Shown here: positions 44,644 through 53,875 of the stretch, in pieces
Numbering within the stretch: the first letter of the stretch is position 1
How the letters are laid out: each line of letters opens with the position of its first letter
Origin: Halomonas sp. HL-48
GTDB lineage: Bacteria; Pseudomonadota; Gammaproteobacteria; Pseudomonadales; Halomonadaceae
Direction: 5' to 3'
Assembly: GCF_001314875.1 (NCBI RefSeq)
Contig: NZ_LJZS01000016.1
Coordinates: 1 to 64,000, forward strand
DNA: 64,000 nucleotides
Translations under genes and position numbers: made by a program
The notes under the pieces: generated by a model
The model's input: the letters and a program-made list of their open reading frames with translations, nothing else
The model's database searches: none
Told to the model about the DNA's origin: nothing

Positions 44644-44668
44644 GATATTTTGATCCCGGAGCTAATAT

Positions 44669-44693
44669 TAATAACAATGATAGTGATTTTTAT
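44669..44693 (-). promoter_or_regulatory. Fur-box-like sequence upstream of the siderophore receptor
   Basis: On the minus strand the region reads as ATCACTATCATTGTTATT flanked by A/T, resembling three imperfect Fur hexamers (GATAAT type). It lies about 25-50 bases before the receptor start, where Fur would block transcription. Confidence 0.45.
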
Positions 44694-44878
44694 TTGCGCA
44701 TAATATAAAGACCGGAATAACGCCTGTCAAAGATCGTGCGTGAAACGCGGAAAGAATAAGAAAAGACCATCTGGGGGAGATACGCCCGCAGGCAGGACGC
44801 AGCGAACAAGATAAAAGACTGCGACGATCGCCAGGTACTCGTGGCAATCGCTCCATTACGAAGGACGGTCAAACAAGC

Positions 44879-45202
44879 TTACCGACGGTTCGCCCACCAC
44901 TGCGCGTAGGAGCTGTTATCGGGCGCCAGGCCGCCTTCATCGGGGCTGTCATCGTCCCACCATACCGGGCCACGCTCGCCCAGCGCTTCCTTGGCTAACT
45001 GCACCGCGTCACGCGCCTCGCGCAGCGCATCTGGGTCATCCTGTTGCTGCGCCGTTCGCACCGCACGGCGTGCTTTCATCAGCGCCTTGATGTGGGTGCG
45101 TTTCTCGTCTTCGCTCAAGCGCGGATCGGTACAGCGCCAGAGGCGATTTTTGGCCACAAAATAGCGGCCATCGGGCGTGTGGGGGTATTGCTTCCTGGCC
45201 AT
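44879..45202 (-). CDS. Hypothetical 107-residue protein, charged and helical
   Basis: Not recognised. Begins MARKQYPHTPDGRYFVAKNRLWRCTDPRLSEDEKRTHIKAL (described in two parts), followed by a helical charged stretch RRAVRTAQQQDDPDALREARDAVQLAKEALGERGPVWWDDD and an acidic end. The ATG at 45202 is chosen because GGAGG is 6 bases upstream; the ATG at 45208 overlaps that site. The N-terminal pattern recurs in small proteins of related bacteria to my memory, without known function. Confidence 0.65.
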   Translation of the reverse strand: MARKQYPHTPDGRYFVAKNRLWRCTDPRLSEDEKRTHIKALMKARRAVRTAQQQDDPDALREARDAVQLAKEALGERGPVWWDDDSPDEGGLAPDNSSYAQWWANRR

Positions 45203-45260
45203 TAGCATCCTCCATTACGTCAACCGATCTACGCCGTACAGTGCCAGCATCGTAGTGTAC

Positions 45261-46250
45261 CTAGAAGCGTTTCGACAGCGTCAGTGCTCCAAACTTATCC
45301 TGCTCTTCCTGACCATCAAACTCTCTCGATCGCGCCACGGCGGCATACGTCACTTGCCAATCCTCCCATGCCAGTGCCAGCCCACCCGACACATCACCTA
45401 CCCACTCCTTGCGGTCGACCGAGTGACTATTGCGGAAAGTATTACCATCCAGGGTAAGATTTTGGGCCATGTAATAGCCATCCACACTGGCAAACAGGTA
45501 CCACTGCCAGCCATCATTACCGGTCAGGTGATGACGGCTGCCCGGATTAGGCGTCAGCGTAGGTATGCCCGAGGCGTCATCGCCCCAGCGCACGCTGTAA
45601 CCGGCGCCAGCATAAGTGTAGAGGTTACCCAAGGCACCGCTTACGCTCGGGCCATGGGCAAACTGCTTTCCGCCCAACGGCGTGCTATGCCACCACTGGC
45701 GGCGTATGGCCGCATTGAGTATTGCCTCATCACCTAGCTGGTTGTCCCAGCCGCTAGGGCGGTCGCCATCGGTAAAGCGATGCACTTCGCGCTGAATGCT
45801 ATCGGCAAGTGATGACGGCCCCGCTAGTCCAATATCCAGGTGCACGTCGGTTGCTTGCTGCCAGTTGCCCATTGGCACATCTTCGTAAAGCGAAATACCG
45901 CCGTAGACAAGCCCCGCGTAAGGGCGATCATCCTCAATTAAGTCACTCTGCGTGATATTGTTCGGCGTATAAATTTGATGCACTAGCCGATAAGCGGCTC
46001 TATCCGCACTGCCGATTAGGCTATCAGGCAGTGCCGTTGCTAGACGCTGAGTCCAGCTGTCAGAAGCAGGCTCAAACGACCAGTTAAGTTCAAAGCCGCT
46101 GGTAAAGTGGCCGTCGTCGCTGCTGGCCAAGTTATCATTTTCAAATTTTACCGATAGCACTTCATCCGCTGCATTGGCCAACCCGGGCAGCAGGCTAACG
46201 CAGGCAAACAGGCTGGCAAGTGGCCAACGCAGAGGGGAATATCCATTCAT
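45261..46250 (-). CDS. LpxR-like lipid A deacylase
   Basis: A ~329-residue outer membrane beta-barrel enzyme. The signal peptide (RWPLASLFACVSLLPGLANA) is followed by LSVKFENDNLASSDDGHFTSGFELNWSFEP. The FENDN-x-SxD-xxFTSG opening is the LpxR active-site/calcium region. DDRPYAGLVYGG is the second conserved block, and a C-terminal Phe (TLSKRF) closes the barrel. Family members remove the 3'-acyloxyacyl chain of lipid A. AAGGA precedes the start at 46250. An AcrR-like operator is 59 bases upstream. Confidence 0.87.
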   Translation of the reverse strand: MNGYSPLRWPLASLFACVSLLPGLANAADEVLSVKFENDNLASSDDGHFTSGFELNWSFEPASDSWTQRLATALPDSLIGSADRAAYRLVHQIYTPNNITQSDLIEDDRPYAGLVYGGISLYEDVPMGNWQQATDVHLDIGLAGPSSLADSIQREVHRFTDGDRPSGWDNQLGDEAILNAAIRRQWWHSTPLGGKQFAHGPSVSGALGNLYTYAGAGYSVRWGDDASGIPTLTPNPGSRHHLTGNDGWQWYLFASVDGYYMAQNLTLDGNTFRNSHSVDRKEWVGDVSGGLALAWEDWQVTYAAVARSREFDGQEEQDKFGALTLSKRF

Positions 46251-46308
46251 TGCTAAGTCCTTGAGTTGAGCGAGGCAGCAGCGATTTAAAACAGCCAATC
46301 ACAGACAA

Positions 46309-46327
46309 ACATTCCTGTATGTATGTA
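46309..46327 (-). promoter_or_regulatory. AcrR-like operator, site E (upstream of lpxR-like gene)
   Basis: Read on the minus strand: TACATACATACAGGAATGT, i.e. ATACA-TACA-GGAATGTT against ATACA-N4-TGAATGTA, with 11 of 13 fixed positions conserved and the spacing exact. 59 bases before the LpxR-like start, the same geometry as site A before the TetR gene. Confidence 0.55.
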
Positions 46328-46448
46328 ACAATGTAAAAATATAGCAAGCATACTTCTGTCTTTCCAGAAAAAACGCTCCCAAAAGAAAGGATGGCCATTA
46401 GGCCACCCTATTGCATACGTTAAATTTAGAAGAAACAAAACTTTAAGG

Positions 46449-46988
46449 CTAACGATCCTGCAGTAACCACTGAGGTGTAATCTCGTGCTGACCATTTTCA
46501 TCCGTAATAAACAGCGAACCTTCGCTAACCATCACGGCCCAGTTAATAGCCCTTGGCAGGTCTTTAGCAATAGTGGCTAATGCCTCCTGTGGCAGTCCTG
46601 CCACATGTACATTTTTCAGCGACGATATATTGGGTAGCACTTTGCTTTCCCATAGGTCTACCCGGCCATAAGCGAGTAAGGTAACGCGCTCGGCACGGCG
46701 GGAGCACCAGGTGATTCGCTCTGCATCCGGCAGCCCCACTTCGATCCAATGCAGCACACGACCATCTAGGCTTTTCTCCCACAACGCGGGCTCATCCACA
46801 TCAGAAAGCCCACGGCCGAAGGCGAGCGACTCGCTATACCAAAGCACATAAGCAAGCAGGCGTGCGGTCATACGCTCTTCGGTTTCTGACGGGTGACGGG
46901 CCACGGTAAAGCGCAATGTTTCGTACACCCCCCGATCCAGGTCAGTCAGGTTGATATCGACTTTGTAAGGCGTTGCGCTAAGAGCCAT
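46449..46988 (-). CDS. YaeQ-family protein
   Basis: A ~179-residue protein of the YaeQ family, which has a PD-(D/E)XK nuclease-like fold without proven activity. Visible blocks: KVDINLTDLDRGVYETLRFTVARHPSETEERMTARLLAY, LSDVDEPALWEKSLDGRVLHWIEVGLPD and the C-terminal FITDENGQHEITPQWL. ATG at 46988 used; a TTG four codons upstream opens the frame. YaeQ was reported to compensate loss of RfaH in enteric bacteria. Confidence 0.9.
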   Translation of the reverse strand: MALSATPYKVDINLTDLDRGVYETLRFTVARHPSETEERMTARLLAYVLWYSESLAFGRGLSDVDEPALWEKSLDGRVLHWIEVGLPDAERITWCSRRAERVTLLAYGRVDLWESKVLPNISSLKNVHVAGLPQEALATIAKDLPRAINWAVMVSEGSLFITDENGQHEITPQWLLQDR

Positions 46989-47043
46989 TGCAGTGTCCAA
47001 ACGAAAATTTTCGCCAGTGTACCTGATGCGGGCGCGTACTGGT

Positions 47044-47733
47044 TCACGACCGCCGATAATCGGCTTTCAGGGCGCCGCTTTTTAGCGTTTCAGCCTCGTG
47101 CATCGGTTCGCGCCACGTTTCCTCAAGCGCGGCCTGGTACCATGCCTGCATGGCCGGCAGCGCCAGCAGGTGTTCGACATAGGCGCTGGCGCGATCACTC
47201 AGCGGCAGGTTGAACGTCTGCACACGAAAGGCCACGGGGGCATAAAACGCATCGACCGCGGTAAAGCGGTTACCTGCCAAAAACGGTCCGCCGAAGCGCT
47301 CGAGTCCTTGTTGCCATAGCGCATCCAAACGAGCCACATCGGCCTTGAGCTTGGCCGATAAGCTATTCAATTCCACCCGCATACCGCAGTTCATGGAGCA
47401 CTCGTCGCGTAGCGCACTAAAGCCGCTGTGCATTTCGGCAGTGGCTGAGCGTGCCCAGGCACGGGCGGTTTTATCTGCAGGCCATACGTTACCGTGCTGC
47501 TCGGCCAGGTACTCGACAATCGCCAGGGAGTCCCACACTGCCACCTCGCCATCCACCAAGCAGGGCACCAAACCCGAAGGCGAAAAACGCGTGTAACTAT
47601 CATGGCTAGCACCAAAGCCGCCTTCAAACGGCATCAGGTGTTCGTTAAACGGAATCTCCAACGTTTTCATCAGCACCCAGGGGCGCAGCGACCAGGACGA
47701 GTAATTCTTGTTGGCAATGTATAGATCCACCAT
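47044..47733 (-). CDS. Glutathione S-transferase family protein
   Basis: A 229-residue GST. Thioredoxin-like domain starts VDLYIANKNYSSWSLRPWVLMKTLEIPF (the NYSSWSLRPW motif is typical of a bacterial GST subgroup), then GLVPCLVDGEVAVWDSLAIVEYLAE. A C-terminal helical domain follows (GPFLAGNRFTAVDAFYAPVAFRV). AAGGAG precedes the start at 47733. Substrate unknown. Confidence 0.92.
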   Translation of the reverse strand: MVDLYIANKNYSSWSLRPWVLMKTLEIPFNEHLMPFEGGFGASHDSYTRFSPSGLVPCLVDGEVAVWDSLAIVEYLAEQHGNVWPADKTARAWARSATAEMHSGFSALRDECSMNCGMRVELNSLSAKLKADVARLDALWQQGLERFGGPFLAGNRFTAVDAFYAPVAFRVQTFNLPLSDRASAYVEHLLALPAMQAWYQAALEETWREPMHEAETLKSGALKADYRRS

Positions 47734-47865
47734 GCAGCGCTCCTTGCCATATTGAGGGGCTATCGGGGTTGGACTCGCCAAACGGCGGACCAGGAAACGT
47801 TGAGAATAAAACGGGGGTGACGCAAGCGCCACCCCCTAAATAAGCAAAATTGCAACGAGTAACTT

Positions 47866-48639
47866 TTAGAAGCTCGGTTTACGCTTTTCAACAAAGGCCG
47901 CCATGCCCTCTTTCTGCTCGTCGCCGGCAAAGCAGAAGGCGAACAGGCTGGTTTCCAGCGCCAGGGCGCTGTCCAGATCCTGGTCCATGCCATCGTGAAC
48001 CGCTTGTTTGGCGCCGCGCACTGCCTGCGGGCCGTTGCCTTTGAGCTGCTTGGTGAGCTCCTCGACGTAGTTTTCCAGCTCCGCCTGCGGCATTACCCGG
48101 TTGACCAGACCGATGCGCAGCGCTTCCTGAGCATCAATCTTGCGCCCGGTGGTTACCAGGTCGATCGCCATCGCAGGGCCGACCCGGCGCGGCAGGCGCT
48201 GGGTGCCGCCAAAGCCAGGAATCACGCCCAGCAGCACTTCTGGCTGCCCGAAAATGGCATTCTCGCTGGCTACCGCCCAGTCGCAGGCCAGCGCCAGTTC
48301 GCAGCCGCCGCCAAGGCAAAACCCGTTCACCAGCGCGACCACCGGCACGGGCAACGTCTCTAGGCGTTTAATGGTGCGCAGCGCCTGGCTGGCAAAGGCG
48401 CGGGCTTCTTCAGGGGTCTTGTCGCGCATTTCGGTGATATCCGCACCGGCGACGAAGGATTTCTCACCGGCGCCGGTGATCAACACGGCGCGCAGGCGAG
48501 GATGGGCTTCAAGCTCCACCAGGTGGGCTTCAAGGGCGGTGAGTACATCGCTGTTCAGCGCATTCAAAGCGCTGGGGCGATTGATGGTCAGTCGCACCAC
48601 TCCATCGTTATCGACTTTCTCAATCACTGCTTCGCTCAT
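47866..48639 (-). CDS. Enoyl-CoA hydratase (crotonase family)
   Basis: A 257-residue crotonase, hydrating enoyl-CoA in fatty acid or related acyl-CoA breakdown. Oxyanion-hole blocks [16 protein letters not shown] and [25 protein letters not shown] are present, with the catalytic Glu pair in the [29 protein letters not shown] segments. C terminus [14 protein letters not shown] is typical. AAGGAG precedes the start. Lies downstream of the 3-hydroxyacyl-CoA dehydrogenase in the same direction. Confidence 0.94.
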   Translation of the reverse strand: MSEAVIEKVDNDGVVRLTINRPSALNALNSDVLTALEAHLVELEAHPRLRAVLITGAGEKSFVAGADITEMRDKTPEEARAFASQALRTIKRLETLPVPVVALVNGFCLGGGCELALACDWAVASENAIFGQPEVLLGVIPGFGGTQRLPRRVGPAMAIDLVTTGRKIDAQEALRIGLVNRVMPQAELENYVEELTKQLKGNGPQAVRGAKQAVHDGMDQDLDSALALETSLFAFCFAGDEQKEGMAAFVEKRKPSF

Positions 48640-48749
48640 GGCAAGCTCCTTGTTGTTGTGTCAAAACGCTGTTTTACCGTGAAAGGGATACCACCCAACC
48701 CTAGCGAACGCTTGGTTGGGTAGCAATAACTTCTTTATATCACGAATAT

Positions 48750-49598
48750 TTATTCATAAACGTAGAAACCACGCCCGCTTTTACGGCCAAGGTAACCGGC
48801 GTTGACCATCCGCTTAAGCAGCGGGCAGGGCCGGTATTTGGGGTCGCCAAAGCCTTCCTGGAGTACGTCCATAATCGCCAGGCAAACATCCAGGCCGATC
48901 AAGTCCGCAAGCGCCAGCGGTCCCATTGGGTGAGCCGCGCCGAGTTTCATGGCATCGTCCACCGCTTCCGCTGTCGCGGTGCCCTCCTGGACGATAAACG
49001 CCGCCTCGTTGATCATGGGCACCAGCAGGCGATTGACCGCAAAGCCGGGGGCATCGCCTACCGGTACGGCGGTTTTTCCAAGCGCCTCAGCAAGCTGCTC
49101 GATCCGCTTGACGGTGGCGTCGGCGGTTTGTTCAGCGCGAATGACCTCCACCAGCTTGAGCACCGGTACCGGGTTGAAGAAGTGCATGCCCACTACCCGT
49201 TCGGGGCGTTCGCAGACGGCGGCCAGACGGGTGAGCGACAGCGAAGAGGTATTGGAGGCCAGGATCGTATCGCTGCTCAATTGGCTGAGATCACGAAACA
49301 GCTTTTCCTTGAGGTCAGGCTGTTCGGGCGCGGCCTCGATAATCACCTCACAGTCGCCCAAGTCACCCAGCGTGGTGGTTGTCGACAGGCGCCCCAGGGC
49401 AGCGTCTTTGTCCGCTTCGCTGAGCTTGTCTTTGGCCACCAGCTTGGCGAGGCCCTTGCCGATAGCGGCCTCGGCGCGGCTGAGCTGCTCGTCCGCCACG
49501 TCGTAAAGACGCACGCTAAAGCCGCTGGCGATGGCCACCTGGGCAATCCCCTGCCCCATGGTACCGGCACCTACTACGCCAATCGGTTGGTCGCTCAT
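48750..49598 (-). CDS. 3-hydroxybutyryl-CoA dehydrogenase
   Basis: A 282-residue NAD-dependent 3-hydroxyacyl-CoA dehydrogenase. Rossmann start [35 protein letters not shown] (catalytic Ser/Asn), [17 protein letters not shown] (His/Glu dyad), [16 protein letters not shown] and the C-terminal [20 protein letters not shown]. Domain composition suits the short-chain (Hbd/PaaH) class. GAGGAG precedes the start. The enzyme follows the hydratase step. Confidence 0.95.
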   Translation of the reverse strand: MSDQPIGVVGAGTMGQGIAQVAIASGFSVRLYDVADEQLSRAEAAIGKGLAKLVAKDKLSEADKDAALGRLSTTTTLGDLGDCEVIIEAAPEQPDLKEKLFRDLSQLSSDTILASNTSSLSLTRLAAVCERPERVVGMHFFNPVPVLKLVEVIRAEQTADATVKRIEQLAEALGKTAVPVGDAPGFAVNRLLVPMINEAAFIVQEGTATAEAVDDAMKLGAAHPMGPLALADLIGLDVCLAIMDVLQEGFGDPKYRPCPLLKRMVNAGYLGRKSGRGFYVYE

Positions 49599-49698
49599 GG
49601 TTTTGCTCCTCTATCCATCATCAATGACTTTTCGCTTCTTCGGCAAAGGCCGGATCAACGGGTTGTTTTAATCGTGCGTTCCAATGGGCTGAAAACAA

Positions 49699-49724
49699 CG
49701 CCGCCGCCTCAATGGGCGGCGGCG
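49699..49724 (-). terminator. GC-rich hairpin downstream of the acyl-CoA dehydrogenase
   Basis: CGCCGCCGCC (49699-49708) and GGCGGCGGCG (49715-49724) form a perfect 10-bp stem with a six-base loop. On the minus strand TTGTTTTC follows. Suggests that the dehydrogenase is transcribed apart from the two downstream genes. Confidence 0.75.
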
Positions 49725-49743
49725 AAAGGCTGAAAAGGGCGCG

Positions 49744-51531
49744 TCAATGAGACTCGAAATCGCCTAGACACTGCAAGCCTGCCTCGATGACCGCGCGCTG
49801 GGCACGGCCGACCGGCAGCCACTGCGTGATGGCAAATTCGGCACTGCGCATCTTGCCAGTATAGAAGGGATCCTCAATGCCGTTTTGCATTGCCGCTCGG
49901 GCACACAGCGCGGCCTGGCCCATCTGCCACGCGCACAGCACGTGGCCCACCAGAGTGAGAAACGGCGTGGCATAGGCCTGGACGGCATCGGGGCCGCTTT
50001 CGGGGTCTTTCCCCTGCTCAAGCACGATCGCCTGAGCCACTTTCAGATCCTCAAGGCCGGCGGCCAGACCAGCGCCCAGCGCGGCCAGGGCGGGGTCGGC
50101 CTGGAGCCGCTCGACGGTGGCAGCCACCTCGCCCAGCAGCGCGGTCAGCGCCTCACCGTTGTCACGCTGGAGCTTGCGGCCCGCCAGATCCAGCGCCTGA
50201 ATGCCGTTGGTGCCTTCGTAGATGGGTGCAATGCGCGCATCGCGCAGCAGTTGCGCCGCGCCGGTTTCTTCCACGTAGCCCATCCCGCCATGAACCTGAA
50301 TGCCCATGGAGGCGATATCCACCGCCTGGTCGGTGGAGAAGCTCTTGATGACGGGGATCAGGATATCAGCGCGCGCCTGGGCGGCGTGGCGCTCGTCGCC
50401 ACTCTCGGCATGGCGGGCGGTATCCAGCTCGGCGGCACAGTAAAGCGCCAATGCACGCAGCGCATCGGTACGCGAGCGCATGGAAAGCAGCATGCGACGC
50501 ACGTCGAAGTGATCGCTGATAACGCAGTCGCTGCCGCCCCGCGCCTTCGGCGAACGCCCCTGGATACGGTCGTGGGCATAGGCGAACGCATGCTGACAGG
50601 CGCGCTCGGCGACGCCGATGCCCTGAATGCCAACTTTGTGCCGCGCCTCGTTCATCATGGTGAACATGTGGTTCAAGCCGCGCCCTTCTTCACCGACCAG
50701 GTAACCGACCGCGCCGCCCTTTTCGCCAAAACTCAGGGTGCAGGTGGGCGAACCGTGGATCCCCAGCTTGTGTTCGATGGAGGCGCAGGTGACATCGTTG
50801 CGCTCACCCAGGGAGCCGTCGTCGTTGACCAGGAATTTGGGCACCAGAAACAGCGAAATCCCCTTGTTGCCTTCCGGCGCATCCGGCTTGCGCGCCAGCA
50901 CCAGGTGAATGATGTTCTCGGCTGCGTCGTGTTCGCCCCAGGTAATGTAGATTTTCTGGCCGCTGATCAGGTAATGGTCGCCGTGCGGCACCGCCTTGGT
51001 GCGAACCTTCGACAGGTCCGAGCCGGCCTGCGGCTCGGTGAGGTTCATGGTGCCCGTCCAACTGCCCTCGACCAGTTTGGGCAGATAGGTCGTCTTTTGG
51101 GTGTCGCTGCCGTGGTGCGCAAGCGCCTCGATGGCGCCGGCGGTCAGCATGGGACAAAGCCCCAGCGCCATATTGGCGCCGTGGAGCATTTCCTGAACGG
51201 CACTGGCCACCACTTCAGGCAGGTTCTGGCCACCCAGCGCCTCGGACACGCCGATGCCGTTCCAGCCGCCTTCCACATACGCCTGATAGGCCGCCGCGAA
51301 GCCTTCCGGGGTCGTCACGCTGCCATCCGCGTGGCGCTTGGCGCCCTGCTGATCGCCGATCTTGTTCAGCGGCCCCCAGACATCACCAGCCAGCTTGGCG
51401 GCTTCTTCAAGCACCGCCTCGATCAGGTCGGGGGTGGCATCTTCAAAGCCCGGTAGGCTTAACGAGCGATGCGCCAGCATCTCTTCGAGCACAAAGCGCA
51501 GATCGCGTACCGGCGCGGCGTAAACATTCAT
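49744..51531 (-). CDS. Acyl-CoA dehydrogenase, ~600-residue class
   Basis: A 595-residue FAD enzyme, first step of acyl-CoA oxidation. Core motifs: GMG-less long form with LTEPQAGSDLSKVRTKA (FAD/substrate), YITWGEHDA, QVHGGMGYVEETGAAQLLRDARIAPIYEGTNGIQALDLAGRKL (catalytic Glu in YEGTNGIQ). The ~150-residue C-terminal extension is characteristic of the large class that includes DmdC-type 3-methylthiopropanoyl-CoA dehydrogenases and several medium-chain enzymes. The chain-length specificity cannot be told. Confidence 0.94.
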   Translation of the reverse strand: MNVYAAPVRDLRFVLEEMLAHRSLSLPGFEDATPDLIEAVLEEAAKLAGDVWGPLNKIGDQQGAKRHADGSVTTPEGFAAAYQAYVEGGWNGIGVSEALGGQNLPEVVASAVQEMLHGANMALGLCPMLTAGAIEALAHHGSDTQKTTYLPKLVEGSWTGTMNLTEPQAGSDLSKVRTKAVPHGDHYLISGQKIYITWGEHDAAENIIHLVLARKPDAPEGNKGISLFLVPKFLVNDDGSLGERNDVTCASIEHKLGIHGSPTCTLSFGEKGGAVGYLVGEEGRGLNHMFTMMNEARHKVGIQGIGVAERACQHAFAYAHDRIQGRSPKARGGSDCVISDHFDVRRMLLSMRSRTDALRALALYCAAELDTARHAESGDERHAAQARADILIPVIKSFSTDQAVDIASMGIQVHGGMGYVEETGAAQLLRDARIAPIYEGTNGIQALDLAGRKLQRDNGEALTALLGEVAATVERLQADPALAALGAGLAAGLEDLKVAQAIVLEQGKDPESGPDAVQAYATPFLTLVGHVLCAWQMGQAALCARAAMQNGIEDPFYTGKMRSAEFAITQWLPVGRAQRAVIEAGLQCLGDFESH

Positions 51532-51645
51532 AGCGAACCTCAGGCTGAAAATGAAACAATTGTTTGAAACATGCCCTCGATACTAGTAACACTCGTCTGC
51601 CTACACCATTAGCCCAAGGTCTCACGTCTGAGCGTCACGCTAACG

Positions 51646-53019
51646 TTAAAGACGCGGACGGGCCTGTTCCACGTCATCGTAGTAGACAATATGGCTTTCA
51701 TCTTCGGCGGGCGGGCCGACCATAGGTTCCACCACGTCCACATCGGCTACCGCGTCGGATAAATCCTCTAAGTGCTCATGCTCCAGGGCACCCTGCATCA
51801 GCTCTTCGGTGACCACCAGTTCGGCACCCGCAGAACTCATCGGTGTAGTGGCGGTAAACGGTGCCACCGGGACAGGCGCGGGGCGGACACGTCGACGCCA
51901 ACTGAAGAACACCACAAAGAAAAGACTCAGCGAGCCGAACGCCCAGAACAGACCCGCATCACCCATCGCCGTCATTACCGGTGAAATCAACAACGGGCTG
52001 ATCGTCGCCCCGATCGAGTTGATCAGCAGCAAGCCCTGACTCATGCGAACCAGCGCACCGGCGGGGGCGCGGTCGGCAGCGTGGCTGACTGCTACCGGGT
52101 ACAGCGCAAAAACTCCGCCGCCCAACAGGAAGAGCAGCGCTGCGAGCAGCGGCGTGGACAGCGGCAGCCACAGCATGGCCGCCGAAATCAGCACACAGAA
52201 GCCGCTGATCGCGATCAAGACGATCTGCCGGTCATGGCGATCCGACCAGCGGCCAATCGGATACTGCAGCAGCATGGCGCCCAATATCACCACCGCCATC
52301 ATTTGCCCCACCTGGCTGACCGTCATGCCAATCCGCTGCAGATAAAGCGGCAACAGGGTATACGCCGCGGCGACCACCATGCCCGAGCCCAGGCTGCCCA
52401 TCACGCCGGTGGGGGTCAGGGTGATCAGGCGCAGCGGATGCAGCGGTTCGGCGTGCTCCATGATCGGAGAAACGCGGGGAATCATCGCCATAGGCAGCAC
52501 CGAGAGCGACGCCAGCAGGCCAATCACCATGAAGGGCGCCGTGGTGCCCATGGCGTCGGTCACGCCCAGCAGTAACTGACCCAGCACCCCGGCGGCATAC
52601 AGCGAGATCATGTAAAGCGCCAGCAGACGGCCGCGGACTTTCTGGTCGCCGGAGGTAAGCAGCCAGCTTTCAATGACCAGATAAACGCCCACGGTGGCCC
52701 AGCCGCCGATCAAGCGCAGCGCAAACCATGCCCAGGGGTCGAAGAACAGGCCCTGCAGCAATACGGTGACGGCCACCAGGGACGCAAAGCTGCCGTAGGC
52801 GCGAATGTGGCCGATGCGCAGCAACAGGCGGTCATTGACCATGGCGCCCAGCGCCAGGCCGATAAAGTAGGCCGACGAGACAATCCCGATGACCGTGGCC
52901 GACTCCCCCGCGGCGTCCAGGCGTACGGAAATCAGCGTGGCCAGAAAACCGTTGCCGATCCCCAGAATGAACAGCCCTAACAGGGGCGCGAGCGCCATGG
53001 CTAGCAGTTGCCGCGACAT
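51646..53019 (-). CDS. MFS transporter (YcaD/UMF2-like) with acidic tail
   Basis: A 457-residue inner membrane carrier with 12 predicted helices. Helix 1 LLGLFILGIGNGFLATLISVRL; between helices 2 and 3 is MVNDRLLLRIGHIRAYG, the loop-2 motif. Central loop around 185-205 (PRVSPIMEHAEPLHPLRL). The last ~75 residues are a soluble, acidic tail (LEDLSDAVADVDVVEPMVGPPAEDESHIVYYDD), unusual for this family. GAGG precedes the start. Substrate unknown. Confidence 0.88.
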   Translation of the reverse strand: MSRQLLAMALAPLLGLFILGIGNGFLATLISVRLDAAGESATVIGIVSSAYFIGLALGAMVNDRLLLRIGHIRAYGSFASLVAVTVLLQGLFFDPWAWFALRLIGGWATVGVYLVIESWLLTSGDQKVRGRLLALYMISLYAAGVLGQLLLGVTDAMGTTAPFMVIGLLASLSVLPMAMIPRVSPIMEHAEPLHPLRLITLTPTGVMGSLGSGMVVAAAYTLLPLYLQRIGMTVSQVGQMMAVVILGAMLLQYPIGRWSDRHDRQIVLIAISGFCVLISAAMLWLPLSTPLLAALLFLLGGGVFALYPVAVSHAADRAPAGALVRMSQGLLLINSIGATISPLLISPVMTAMGDAGLFWAFGSLSLFFVVFFSWRRRVRPAPVPVAPFTATTPMSSAGAELVVTEELMQGALEHEHLEDLSDAVADVDVVEPMVGPPAEDESHIVYYDDVEQARPRL

Positions 53020-53173
53020 GCAAACCTCACCTTACCGACAGGAATAAATAACGTTGCCAAAAGTGGCTAAATAGCACCGTTCTCTCACCTGGCTCACTCT
53101 GTCATACAGAACCAGTCAGGCCGAAATAGCGGCGCGCAATTATTGCCCCAAAGGGAGCAAAGTCAATGCTTTT

Positions 53174-53875
53174 TCACGAGCCAGTCGCCGGTGACAGCGG
53201 TTTTTGCAAAATAACCACGTCGGCGCCAGGAAATTCCACTGTAAAATGGTGCTCGGCCGCCCACCAGCGAAACGTCGCCTCGCTGAAAAAACTCACGTGA
53301 GTGGGGTCGGCAATATAGTGCCAGCCCGCAAAGGCCTCGGCCGAGGTGACCCGCTTGGTCATCAACCCGAGGTAGCCGCCCGGGACGAGCTGCGCCGCCA
53401 ACTGGGCCAACACCGCCCCCGGCGTTGCCAGATGCTCGACGACCTCGGTGGCAGTGATAAAGTCGTAGTGCCGGGTCAACACCGCCGGGTCGGGGGCATA
53501 GAAAGGGTCGTAGATCGCCATCGGGTAGCCCTGCTCTTCGAACATGACCGAAAGCGTCGGGCCGGGGCCGGCGCCGAAATCAAGCCCGCGTGAACATGGC
53601 GTGAGCCTGGCCGTCAACGGCGTCAATAAACGCCCCAGAAAACGCCGGTATCCCGTATCATGCGGCGAGTTCTGGTGCTTATCATACTCCGCCTTTTCGG
53701 CGGCAGCGCCAAGATGCTGCCCGCGGGGCACAAAGACCAGTGCGCACGTGGCACACTGGTAATAGTCGCGACGACGATCACGATGATATTGCGTGACATT
53801 GCCCGCATCGCATAGCGGACACCGCGGCGGCGGCGTATCATTTGGCTCACTGTTTTGTCTTAAGGAAAGTGGCAT
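53174..53875 (-). CDS. Class I SAM methyltransferase with N-terminal zinc ribbon
   Basis: A ~233-residue protein. CPLC and CATC pairs near residues 20-45 form a zinc-ribbon-like module. The methyltransferase fold follows: LDFGAGPGPTLSVMFEEQGYPMAIYDPFYAP (SAM motif I), YDFITATEVVEHLATPG (motif II), PGGYLGLMTKR and YIADPTHVSFFSEATFRWWA. This architecture recalls methyltransferases acting on sugars or small molecules. The start at 53875 forms a CATG with the divergent glyoxalase start; the frame opens further upstream to 53917. Confidence 0.85.
   Translation of the reverse strand: MPLSLRQNSEPNDTPPPRCPLCDAGNVTQYHRDRRRDYYQCATCALVFVPRGQHLGAAAEKAEYDKHQNSPHDTGYRRFLGRLLTPLTARLTPCSRGLDFGAGPGPTLSVMFEEQGYPMAIYDPFYAPDPAVLTRHYDFITATEVVEHLATPGAVLAQLAAQLVPGGYLGLMTKRVTSAEAFAGWHYIADPTHVSFFSEATFRWWAAEHHFTVEFPGADVVILQKPLSPATGS

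Noticed and set aside
49885..51456. 523-codon open frame opposite the acyl-CoA dehydrogenase
   Set aside because: Exact antisense of a clear FAD enzyme; composition rich in Arg, Gly, His and Gln with no motif, as expected for the shadow of GC-rich coding DNA.
49744..51531. Naming the acyl-CoA dehydrogenase DmdC and the cluster a DMSP pathway
   Set aside because: The long form is shared by several specificities; no dmdA or dmdB is present and the neighbours are generic beta-oxidation enzymes.
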